A stretch of 64,000 nt of DNA from Owenweeksia hongkongensis DSM 17368 (GTDB lineage: Bacteria; Bacteroidota; Bacteroidia; Flavobacteriales; Schleiferiaceae): NCBI RefSeq assembly GCF_000236705.1, contig NC_016599.1, forward strand, positions 2,790,001 through 2,854,000, read 5' to 3'. The notes beneath the pieces are model-generated. The model was not told the DNA's origin. It searched no databases and saw only the letters and a list, made by a program, of their open reading frames with translations. Positions 14,400-22,133 of this stretch are shown piece by piece. The position numbers and the translations under genes were made by a program. The first letter of the stretch is position 1; the number at the start of each line of letters is the position of its first letter.

Positions 14400-17102
14400 A
14401 TGAAAAGATTATTATGCACTGTTCTTTTGGGGTGCGGGGCCATGTTTCAAATGATGGGACAAGGGGCTATTCTAAAAGGAAAAATTAGCGATGCGGTGAA
14501 TGAAGAGCCGCTTCCCGGAGCTGAGGTATACCTTAAGGGAACCTCTACCGGAAGCACTTCCGATTTGGAAGGGCAATACAGCTTTAACCTTCCGGAAGGT
14601 GAGCACACCTTGGTTTTTAAGTTTATAGGATATGAAGACCAGGAGCGTACGGTAACCCTAAAGGCAGGGCAAACATTGGTGGAAGATGTAGTTCTTTCTT
14701 CTAAATATGAGCAGCTGAATAGTGTAACCATTACGGGAAATCTGCAAGGGCAATCAAAAGCACTTAACCAACAGCGATCTGCGGATAACATTAAGAATGT
14801 GATAGCTTCAGATCAAATGGGGCGTTTTCCAGATCCTAATGCTGCTGAGGCTTTGCAGCGTGTTTCGGGTGTAAACATTGAGCGCGACCAAGGAGAAGGA
14901 CGTTATGTTTTTGTTCGTGGATTGGCGCCACAGTTTACCAATATTAGTGTAAACGGGGAGCAGATTCCTTCGCCTGAAGCGGATGTGCGATTTGTAGCCT
15001 TGGATGCAATTCCTGCAGATCAGCTAGCTTCCATGGAGGTTACAAAATCACTTACGCCTGATATGGATGGAGATGCGATTGGTGGTTCTGTAAACTTGAT
15101 TACACGCACCGCAGAAACTAAGAAACCCCAAATTAGAGGTTCACTTGTGGGTGGTTATAACAACCTTCGTCAAACACCAAATTTTCAAGGGTCACTTTCT
15201 TACGGTCAGCGCTTTTTAGAAAACAATAAACTGGGTGTGTTGCTCAACGCCAGTTATTATGAAAATGAGCTAGGATCGGACAACTGGGAGCGCGAGCCTT
15301 TTGACAATGAAATGGAGCTTCGCGACTATGAACTTACCAGAACACGTACGGGCTTTAGTAGCACCATAGATTACAAATTCAACCCAAATACGGAAGTTTA
15401 TGTAAAAGGTTTGTATACACGTTTTACTGATCGCGAATGGAGAAGACGTTACGTTTTTGCACCTGAGGATGATGAGGTGTCGATGGCTTTGAAAGACCGA
15501 TTTGAATCACAAACAATAAGCACGGTAAACATTGGTGCTCGTCACAATTTTCCGCGTATTCAGGTGGATTATGAAGCACAGTATTCTTACGGTGAGCAAA
15601 ACACTCCTTATGATAATGAATTGACTTTTGTAGGAGATATTTCAAGTAATCTTGATTTTTCGGGAGAGTATCCGAGCCTTGATGCTCCGGGATATTTAGA
15701 CAATTCACAATATGGTTTTGACGAATTTGAAAACGGAAACACCTTAGCCGAGGATAGAAACCTTACCGGTAAATTCAATATTGGGATTCCTTACAAAACA
15801 GGAAAAAATGAAGGTCTTTTGAAATTTGGTGCAAAAGCCCGTTTTAAAGACAAGTCATTTACCATAGTAAATAATAAGTACGAAGACCTTGGTGGCGTAC
15901 CCGGAGCGGATTCTTTTGAAGAAGATGAAGCCTCTAAAAACTTTTTGGGAGACCGTTATGAATTTGCGGCATTCCCGGATATGGGTAACTTCATTACCTA
16001 CTTCAATGACAATCCTGCTCAGTTTGAATTGCAAACTGAAGACAAGGCTATTGACGAAGCAGTGGAAGCTTTTGAGGCTACCGAAAATGTAATTGCAGCT
16101 TATGTGATGGCGCGCCAGCAGTTTAATAAGCTTACCGTGCTTGGAGGTGTTCGCTATGAGCGCACCGAAGTGGAGTACAAATCAAACGATGTGGTGATTG
16201 ATGCGGCTGGTGATTTGGAGGCAATCATCCCGCAGGATGGCGGAACGGACTACGACTACATTTTGCCACAGCTGCATTTTAAGTATGCTTTGGATTATTA
16301 CACCAACATTAGAGCGGCCGCTACCTTCTCGTATGCTCGCCCCAACTTCTCACAAATTGTACCTGCACAGGAGGCAAATCTAGAGGACAATGAAGCGACC
16401 GTTGGAAATGCACAACTAAAACCGGTTGATGCTTTTAACCTTGATCTTTTGGGAGAACATTATTTCAAAAGTGTGGGTGTGCTTTCAGGAGGTTTGTTTT
16501 ACAAAAATCTGAACAACTTTATTTACAACCGCACTATTTTCAATGCAAGCTATCCGCTTACTGCGGTTAACCCAATTGCTACAGGTGTTGACATTACGCA
16601 AGCGCAAAACGGGCAGCAGGCTAATATTTATGGTGTGGAGCTGGCTTATCAGCAGCAGTTGGCTTTCCTTCCGGGATTGTGGAAAAACTTCAATGTTTAT
16701 TTGAATTATACCTACACGCATTCAAATGCAAAAATTCAAGCCAGAGGCTCTTCCAATGCTGATGATACAGAAGATTTGGCTTTGCCAGGGCAAGCAGCAA
16801 ATTTGGGTAATGCGGCTTTGGCTTATGAAAATAAGAAGTTTTCAGCTCGTGTGGCGGTAAACTTCAACGGGTCGTACTTGTCAGAGATTGGAAGTTCAGA
16901 GGCGGAAGATATTTATATCGCCAACCGTGCCCAGCTTGATGTTTCAGCTTCCTACACCATCACTCCAAAATTCAGAGTGTTTGTAGAAGCAATGAACCTT
17001 ACCAACCAGCCTTTTGAAGCGTATCAGGGTAGTGAGGATGTAGTTATTCAGCGCGAGTATTACTCATGGTGGACTCGCGTGGGTGTGAAATTCGATTTGT
17101 AA
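14400..17102 (+). CDS. TonB-dependent receptor of a putative phytate locus
   Basis: The start is the ATG at 14400 (MKRLLCTVLLGCG), which opens a signal peptide; a TTG at 14367 would add eleven unlikely residues. The roughly 900-residue protein has a carboxypeptidase-regulatory-like domain (about 22-110), a plug (DQMGRFPDPNAAEALQRVSG, then RYVFVRGLAPQFTNISVNG) and a 22-strand-type barrel ending in WTRVGVKFDL with a terminal aromatic. The plug wording matches the TonB-receptor subfamily found in Xanthomonas and Caulobacter (TIGR01782 type). A lipoprotein and a beta-propeller phytase follow with 20- and 27-base gaps, so inositol phosphates are the most likely transported ligand. The ligand is inferred from context only. 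Confidence 0.92.
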   Translation: MKRLLCTVLLGCGAMFQMMGQGAILKGKISDAVNEEPLPGAEVYLKGTSTGSTSDLEGQYSFNLPEGEHTLVFKFIGYEDQERTVTLKAGQTLVEDVVLSSKYEQLNSVTITGNLQGQSKALNQQRSADNIKNVIASDQMGRFPDPNAAEALQRVSGVNIERDQGEGRYVFVRGLAPQFTNISVNGEQIPSPEADVRFVALDAIPADQLASMEVTKSLTPDMDGDAIGGSVNLITRTAETKKPQIRGSLVGGYNNLRQTPNFQGSLSYGQRFLENNKLGVLLNASYYENELGSDNWEREPFDNEMELRDYELTRTRTGFSSTIDYKFNPNTEVYVKGLYTRFTDREWRRRYVFAPEDDEVSMALKDRFESQTISTVNIGARHNFPRIQVDYEAQYSYGEQNTPYDNELTFVGDISSNLDFSGEYPSLDAPGYLDNSQYGFDEFENGNTLAEDRNLTGKFNIGIPYKTGKNEGLLKFGAKARFKDKSFTIVNNKYEDLGGVPGADSFEEDEASKNFLGDRYEFAAFPDMGNFITYFNDNPAQFELQTEDKAIDEAVEAFEATENVIAAYVMARQQFNKLTVLGGVRYERTEVEYKSNDVVIDAAGDLEAIIPQDGGTDYDYILPQLHFKYALDYYTNIRAAATFSYARPNFSQIVPAQEANLEDNEATVGNAQLKPVDAFNLDLLGEHYFKSVGVLSGGLFYKNLNNFIYNRTIFNASYPLTAVNPIATGVDITQAQNGQQANIYGVELAYQQQLAFLPGLWKNFNVYLNYTYTHSNAKIQARGSSNADDTEDLALPGQAANLGNAALAYENKKFSARVAVNFNGSYLSEIGSSEAEDIYIANRAQLDVSASYTITPKFRVFVEAMNLTNQPFEAYQGSEDVVIQREYYSWWTRVGVKFDL

Positions 17103-17122
17103 TCAACAAAGAAATTTAGGAG

Positions 17123-18118
17123 ATGAAAAAGATAATTTACAGCACGCTGATGCTGGCCATACTCGCGGCATGCAGCAAAGAAAATAAAGACGTGGTCACG
17201 CCAACTTCGCCAGAAGATATGCCCATCCAAATAGTTTTGGATGCGGACGAAGAGGGAAATGTAGAAGATGATGACAAAGCTACAATGGCCTTCACTTTTA
17301 CTGATCGAATGGATCCTACAGGAGAGGAGATTGGTGGAATTACACCAACGCTTAGCCAGCCAGCCACCATCACTTGTATGATAAAGGGCCCTGAAGGTTT
17401 TAGTAACCTGGGTGATTATATTTTGGATATCAAAGCGCTGTATGAAGTTGATGATTGCACCGAGGCTGATATTACGGTTACTTACGATTTGAGCACAGGT
17501 GAATTTAGCTTTGAATTCCCTGCAGGGGTAGAAGAAGTGGAAGTGGAGTTTGAACTTGATGACGTACTTTTTGACGATGATGTGGTAAGTGACGATCGTG
17601 GTTTTGTGGTTGAGGTGCTAGGTCATAGCAACACTTCAGAAAAGGTGGTGATCAACACAGATACAGAGTTTGAGTATAAGGTGCTTGACGATGAACTGAT
17701 TTTTGGGGAGTATGAATTGGATCTTACTCAGCAAAATCTGGATATGTTAATAACCCTATTTGGAGTGGTGAACGAAGATTTGGCGGACCTTGATTTGGCC
17801 GATATCGATGCATTTGAAATGGAGGTTTCTCTGGAGGACATCGAGTTCAAAACGGTGCTAATAGAAGAGGAAGCTGATGAGTGCGATCCCGCTGATTTTA
17901 GTAATGTAGAAGTAAGTGTAGAAGGTGAATTTGAAGAATTGACCGATGATGAGCTTACTGGCGATATTGTGTTTATCGTAGAGCTTGAAGCTGACAACGG
18001 AGCAGTGGAAGAGTTTACATACGAAGGGAATTTTGAGATTAATGGTGATAACCTGATCCTTACGCTGGAATGCGAAGATTTGGAAACAGGGGAAGTTACC
18101 TTAACCTACACCCGCTAG
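17123..18118 (+). CDS. Highly acidic lipoprotein of the phytase locus
   Basis: This 331-residue protein has a lipoprotein signal with the lipobox LAAC (Cys17). By hand count about 90 residues are Asp or Glu, in clusters such as DADEEGN, FELDDVLFDDD and IEEEADECD. I do not recognise a family. It lies between the TonB receptor and the phytase, in the place a SusD-like surface protein takes in sugar loci, but it has no SusD wording. Such a negative surface would repel phytate unless charged with a divalent metal. Beta-propeller phytases need calcium, so calcium binding is an appealing but untested idea. Confidence 0.8.
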   Translation: MKKIIYSTLMLAILAACSKENKDVVTPTSPEDMPIQIVLDADEEGNVEDDDKATMAFTFTDRMDPTGEEIGGITPTLSQPATITCMIKGPEGFSNLGDYILDIKALYEVDDCTEADITVTYDLSTGEFSFEFPAGVEEVEVEFELDDVLFDDDVVSDDRGFVVEVLGHSNTSEKVVINTDTEFEYKVLDDELIFGEYELDLTQQNLDMLITLFGVVNEDLADLDLADIDAFEMEVSLEDIEFKTVLIEEEADECDPADFSNVEVSVEGEFEELTDDELTGDIVFIVELEADNGAVEEFTYEGNFEINGDNLILTLECEDLETGEVTLTYTR

Positions 18119-18145
18119 ATAGTATTAATAGAAAATTAAAAGATT

Positions 18146-19246
18146 GTGATAAAGATAGATTTTAAGACAGTGGCCATTGCAGCTTTGGCCATTAGCGCAG
18201 CAGCTTGCCAGCAAAATGTAGAAGCCGGAAACACGGCTACTCAAGAGGATAGTACTTCAGTAGTAAAAGTGGTGGAACCGGTTTACGTAAGTGATCAGGT
18301 GCGTTTTGATACGGATGATCCTGCTATTTGGGTAAACCCAAAAGATGCTTCGAAGAGCATCATATTTGGAACGGACAAAGACGAAAACGGGGCTCTTTTT
18401 GCTTTTGATCTAAAAGGGAAAATTATAGCCGACAAAGTGGTGGATTCACTGCAAAGACCAAACAATTCCGATGTAGAATACGGATTGATGGCAGGTGATT
18501 CGACTATTGATATTGCTGTGGTGGCGGAGCGTTTTACGCACAAGATTCGTGTATACCGATTGCCTGATATGATGCCTATTGACAATGGTGGCATTGACGC
18601 TTTTGTAGGCGAAAAAGGTGAAGAGTTTCGTGACTTGATGGGCATTAGTAGCTATAGAAACCCGGCTGACGGAAAAGTATATGTGATAGTAGGTCGCAAA
18701 AATGGCCCAACCGATGGAACCTATTTGTGGCAGTATGAGCTTACCGCTAATTCTCCTGAAAGTGTGAGTGCAGAGCTGGTTCGCAAGTTTGGAGCTTACA
18801 GTGGCAAAAAGGAAATTGAAGCCATAGCTGTAGACGATGAGTTGGGCTACATTTATTATTGTGATGAAAATGTAGGTGTGCGCAAGTACTACGCTGATCC
18901 TGCTAAAGGGAATGAAGAACTGGCCATGTTTGGCGAAGGAAAATTTGCGGATGACAATGAAGGTATTGCCATCTACAAAACAGAAGGCGGCAAGGGTATC
19001 ATTTTCGTGTCAGATCAGCAGGCTACCCGCTTGGCCGCTTTTCCGAGAGAAGGAGCTGATAACGATGCCCACAATCATCCATTGCTTGGCTATGCAGCTT
19101 ACAAAGCTTTGGAAACGGATGGTATAGAAATAGTGAGCCAGCCGCTTAATGAAGATTACCCTAAAGGAATATTGGTGGCTATGTCAGAAGGAAAGACATT
19201 TCACCTGTATAGCATGAAGGATATTTTAGAGGCCCTGAAAAAGTAG
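18146..19246 (+). CDS. Beta-propeller phytase lipoprotein
   Basis: This 366-residue protein starts at a GTG and has a lipobox at Cys21 (ISAAAC), so it is anchored in an envelope membrane facing outward or to the periplasm. It carries the alkaline phytase (3-phytase, PF02333) wording: DDPAIWVNPKD with IIFGTDKDENG, NNSDVEYG, IDIAVVAERFTHKIRVYRLPD, EIEAIAVDDELGYIYYCDENVGVRKY and DNEGIAIY. These enzymes use calcium to remove phosphates from inositol hexakisphosphate at near-neutral pH. The acidic residues that bind calcium in the family lie in the DDP, DNEG and CDEN stretches. It closes an operon of receptor, acidic lipoprotein and phytase; a terminator follows. Confidence 0.92.
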   Translation: MIKIDFKTVAIAALAISAAACQQNVEAGNTATQEDSTSVVKVVEPVYVSDQVRFDTDDPAIWVNPKDASKSIIFGTDKDENGALFAFDLKGKIIADKVVDSLQRPNNSDVEYGLMAGDSTIDIAVVAERFTHKIRVYRLPDMMPIDNGGIDAFVGEKGEEFRDLMGISSYRNPADGKVYVIVGRKNGPTDGTYLWQYELTANSPESVSAELVRKFGAYSGKKEIEAIAVDDELGYIYYCDENVGVRKYYADPAKGNEELAMFGEGKFADDNEGIAIYKTEGGKGIIFVSDQQATRLAAFPREGADNDAHNHPLLGYAAYKALETDGIEIVSQPLNEDYPKGILVAMSEGKTFHLYSMKDILEALKK

Positions 19247-19272
19247 TTGTCTTTTTAAATTCTAAAATGAAT

Positions 19273-19303
19273 CCCCATCGGCAGAGGCTGGTGGGGGTTT
19301 TTT
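19273..19303 (+). terminator. Terminator after the phytase gene
   Basis: A 10-bp stem (CCCCATCGGC pairing with GCTGGTGGGG, two G-T pairs) with a 4-base loop is followed by TTTTTT at 19298-19303. It lies 27 bases after the phytase stop. Confidence 0.8.
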
Positions 19304-19310
19304 GGTTTTT

Positions 19311-19500
19311 GAACGGCCCGGCTATGCGCAGTGGGGGATTGAAAAGCGATAGTTTTCAATCGTGCACGGCTGGGAGCCAAAGCTGTGGTTTTGGATTTTA
19401 AACTTAATCATAAAAATACCAAAGCGGAGCTTTCGCGGGATAGGGGATTAGCCCCTTCGGGTTTACCTACTGCCCGCATTGCGTTTAGGTAATGTTGGCA
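19311..19500 (-). repeat. attC-like inverted-repeat element, copy 2
   Basis: The outer arms match copy 1 at 4777-4831: AAC at 19312-19314, eight bases, TATGCGCAGTG (19323-19333), a long insert, CATTGCGTTTA (19477-19487), six bases and GTTGGCA (19494-19500). The spacer lengths of 8 and 6 are identical to copy 1. The 143-base insert folds further: GATTGAAAA and TTTTCAATC form a perfect 9-bp stem (19337-19361), with smaller GC stems after it. A long structured centre between conserved ends is also a feature of large attC sites. It lies directly before the Abi_2 gene. No integrase gene is in the window. Confidence 0.55.
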
Positions 19501-19538
19501 AATGTTTTTATTCTATTGGGTTTGTTTATTTTCACACG

Positions 19539-20444
19539 ATGAAAAATGGCAAGTTATCTACAACAATAGATGAACAAATTCAAATTCTTCAAGATCGTGG
19601 AATGATTCTGGATTTTGAAGATCAAAAGATTAAGGACATTCTTGGCGATATAGGTTATTATAGGTTGGGGTTTTATTGGAGAAGTTTCGATTTAAAGTAT
19701 GATAATGGATCGGATAAAGAAGACCACCATTTTAGGGAAGGCACCAAGTTTTCGACAATTGTTCAATTATATTACTTGAATTATGAGTTAAGGTTGTTAC
19801 TCCTTAGGTTTCTGCATCGAACTGAAATAAATTTTCGATCAAAGATTATATATAGGTTATCCAGAAAGTATAAGGACGATCCGCTTTGGTTTTGCGATAA
19901 GAATGTAATGAATGAGGAGTAGGTAGATAAGTTTAACACCAGTATTTATAAGAACCTCAAATTTTGGAATAAGCCGATAAGGTATCATCATGATAAATAT
20001 ACTGAAGATACTTATGCTCCTTCCTGGAAAACAATTGAGTTTTTTGATTTTGGACAAACTTTAGGGCTTTTTCAGAACTTAAAGTTTGACTCGGACAGAA
20101 AGATGGTCACTCGAGATTATCCAGAATTTTTTAAAACTAATCACTTCAGAACTGCGATTAGGAGTTTGATCGATCTAAGAAACGCTTGCTCGCATGGTAG
20201 TGTGTTATTCGATTACAGGGGAAATCATACATTGCCTACAATTGAGGGTGTTGCTTACAATGAAAAGGTTCCAAAGAATTTTGATAGCCACTTGAGACTG
20301 CTATCGTATTTCGTGGGTAAAATAAGTGAAAACAGAAAAAAGGAGCTGCATGAAAAGCTTAATATGGTTTTCGCTAAGTTCTCGTCAAACCCTGAAATTG
20401 AGGAGATTGTGAAACATGAAATTGGATATATACACTTTAAATAG
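19539..20444 (+). pseudogene. Abi_2 family abortive-infection gene with in-frame amber codon
   Basis: Read through the TAG at 19920-19922 (codon 128), the frame encodes about 301 residues of the Abi_2 (AbiD/AbiF-like) phage-resistance family. Before the stop are LSTTIDEQIQILQDRGM and IGYYRLGFYWRSF; after it are APSWKTIEFFDFGQTLGLF, HFRTAIRSLIDLRNACSHG and a C-terminal helix region. Everything after the stop is in the same frame with no other defect, so a single base change explains the break. The upstream half alone would give a 127-residue fragment; the downstream half could restart at ATG 20103. It may be a recent pseudogene, a readthrough gene or a sequencing error. The preferred start is ATG 19539. 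Confidence 0.85.
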
Positions 20445-20524
20445 TGTGATTGTGTTTTATTGCGTACATTTGCATCAGAGTGTGCGACTAACATGGTTTA
20501 GCGTATCACTATAATGAAATCTAG

Positions 20525-20549
20525 CCCAGACTTTGTTCTGGGTTTTTTT
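20525..20549 (+). terminator. Terminator after the Abi_2 gene
   Basis: CCCAGA and TCTGGG form a 6-bp stem around CTTTGT, followed by seven T (20543-20549). It lies 80 bases after the Abi_2 stop. Confidence 0.75.
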
Positions 20550-20683
20550 ATGCCTGTATGTTTTAGGGGTCTCAATTTCTCGGTTATCCACTTTTTTCAG
20601 GCTTCTTATTTAAATATTGTAAAATCAATACAATAAAAGTGGGATTTTTGGCTGTACCCCTTTTCCATTCTTTAAAGTTTGCC

Positions 20684-20746
20684 AACTAAGGGCTAAACAA
20701 TATGTTGTTTATATTCCTAATATGTTCCCCTGCAATATAATCACTC
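20684..20746 (+). repeat. Roughly 62-bp dispersed repeat, copy 2
   Basis: This is the partner of 12437-12498 in the same orientation. It contains TAAACAA and TTGTTTA around TATG, a perfect 7-bp hairpin that is weaker in copy 1. Its end overlaps the stop codon of the reductase at 20741. Confidence 0.65.
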
Positions 20747-21703
20747 CGCAATATTTATAATCACTTTCCCTTCGTGCAGGCCATCGCCAAAATACTGCAC
20801 GGCTTCTCCGGCCTGGCTTAAGGTAAACTGCTTGGGTTCAAGTACACATTTTAGTTTTCCCTCGGCTATTAGTTGGTGCATATAGTCTAGGTCTTTGTTG
20901 GCTTTAAGGGCTAGTATGCGCATCTTCTTTTTGTAAAACGGCCCTTTTATAAGAATCCCTAAAAGCTTGCTTACATCACCACCCACGGTTATATATTCTC
21001 CTCGTGGTTTTAAGGCTTTTGAATAGTCTGCTGGTGTGCGCGTGGTTTTTGCATCCAGAATGAGGTCGTACTCAATCCCACTTTTTGTAAAGTCTTCCTT
21101 CTTGTAATCTATTACATGGTCAAAGCCAAGGTTGCGCATCATGTTCAATTTATTGCCTGTGTCTACGCCTGTTACATTGGCATTGTGCAGTTTGGCCAGC
21201 TGCAGAGCAAAAGTGCCCACTCCGCCACCAGCCCCGTTTATCAGTATCTTTTGGTTTTCTTTCAGGTTTCCACAATCAAAAAGCCCTTGGTAGGCGAGCA
21301 TGCTGGCGTGTGATAAGGCGGTAGCTTCAGCAAAACTCAAAGTTTCTGGCTTAGTTGTAAGCACCTTTGGGTTCACGCAAACATATTCCGCGAAAGCGGC
21401 AAAATTATCATCCGAAATATCGCCATACACGGCATCACCTACTTTGAGCGATTGCACCGATGAACCTACAGCATCCACCACTCCTGACATTTCCATACCA
21501 AGGATAGGGCGCTTGGGTTTTGTAAAACCAAACATCAGCCTGTAAACGTTTGGTTTGCCGCGTACTGCGCTCCAGTCATAATCATTCACCGCGGCAGCGT
21601 GTACTTTTACTCGCACTTGATTTGCCTTGGGTTCGGGCTTTGGTACTTCCTGTAATGTTAAATTGCTGGAAGGTCCATATTCAGTATAAACTGCGGCTTT
21701 CAT
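20741..21703 (-). CDS. Zinc-independent medium-chain (quinone-type) reductase
   Basis: The likely start is the ATG at 21703 (MKAAVYTEYGPS); an ATG three codons upstream is possible. The roughly 320-residue NAD(P)-dependent MDR-family oxidoreductase has an N-terminal GroES-like domain (NQVRVKVHAAAVNDYDW, GMEMSGVVDAVG) and the nucleotide-binding motif INGAGGGVGTFALQLAKL. The GHE zinc motif of alcohol dehydrogenases and the structural zinc cysteines are absent, pointing to quinone reductase or enone reductase activity. It is cytoplasmic. It is divergent from the amine/GABA operon across a 420-base spacer. Confidence 0.88.
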   Translation of the reverse strand: MKAAVYTEYGPSSNLTLQEVPKPEPKANQVRVKVHAAAVNDYDWSAVRGKPNVYRLMFGFTKPKRPILGMEMSGVVDAVGSSVQSLKVGDAVYGDISDDNFAAFAEYVCVNPKVLTTKPETLSFAEATALSHASMLAYQGLFDCGNLKENQKILINGAGGGVGTFALQLAKLHNANVTGVDTGNKLNMMRNLGFDHVIDYKKEDFTKSGIEYDLILDAKTTRTPADYSKALKPRGEYITVGGDVSKLLGILIKGPFYKKKMRILALKANKDLDYMHQLIAEGKLKCVLEPKQFTLSQAGEAVQYFGDGLHEGKVIINIAE

Positions 21704-21795
21704 CTTTTCCATGATGCTTATAGGGGTTTTTGGAAGCAGCTGCCGGAAAGCTCGCTGCTCTTGTGGTTTAGTCGAATTGTAGGGTTTCGGTTGTA

Positions 21796-21819
21796 CAAGT
21801 ATTCGGGGTCAAATACTTG
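21796..21819. repeat. Inverted repeat in the divergent spacer
   Basis: CAAGTATT and AATACTTG form a perfect 8-bp inverted repeat with an 8-base centre, about 90 bases upstream of the reductase start. No T-run follows. It could be an operator. Confidence 0.4.
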
Positions 21820-21951
21820 CGGCTCGAAGTTAGGGTTTAGAGTCTGTTTTTAAAAGCTTCTTTTTTAATAAACACTTTCACTGAATTTGGTTTGAAGAAT
21901 TAGGCTTGGGCTTAAAGGTGAGTCTAAAATTGTCTTCAACAAATTGTTGTA

Positions 21952-22007
21952 GACCCTTGATATTGTGGGAAATTTCTTTATATATTTAAAACCGTTGATC
22001 AAGGGTC
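21952..22007. promoter_or_regulatory. Inverted repeat upstream of the amine/GABA operon
   Basis: GACCCTTGAT (21952-21961) and ATCAAGGGTC (21998-22007) are perfect 10-base complements separated by 36 bases. CAACAA/TTGTTG lies just before it. It is 127 bases ahead of the first operon gene. It could be a paired operator or the base of a structured leader. The rest of the 21713-22133 spacer holds no gene. Confidence 0.4.
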
Positions 22008-22133
22008 ATTAGTACTATCAAACTCAAGATTCGCTTGCTGCACAAAATAGTGGAGCTGTTTCCTGACCACGTTCATTATTTACATAAAGAAAATGAAAGC
22101 TAGTGAAGATCCAAGCGGGACTTTGCTCTAGCG

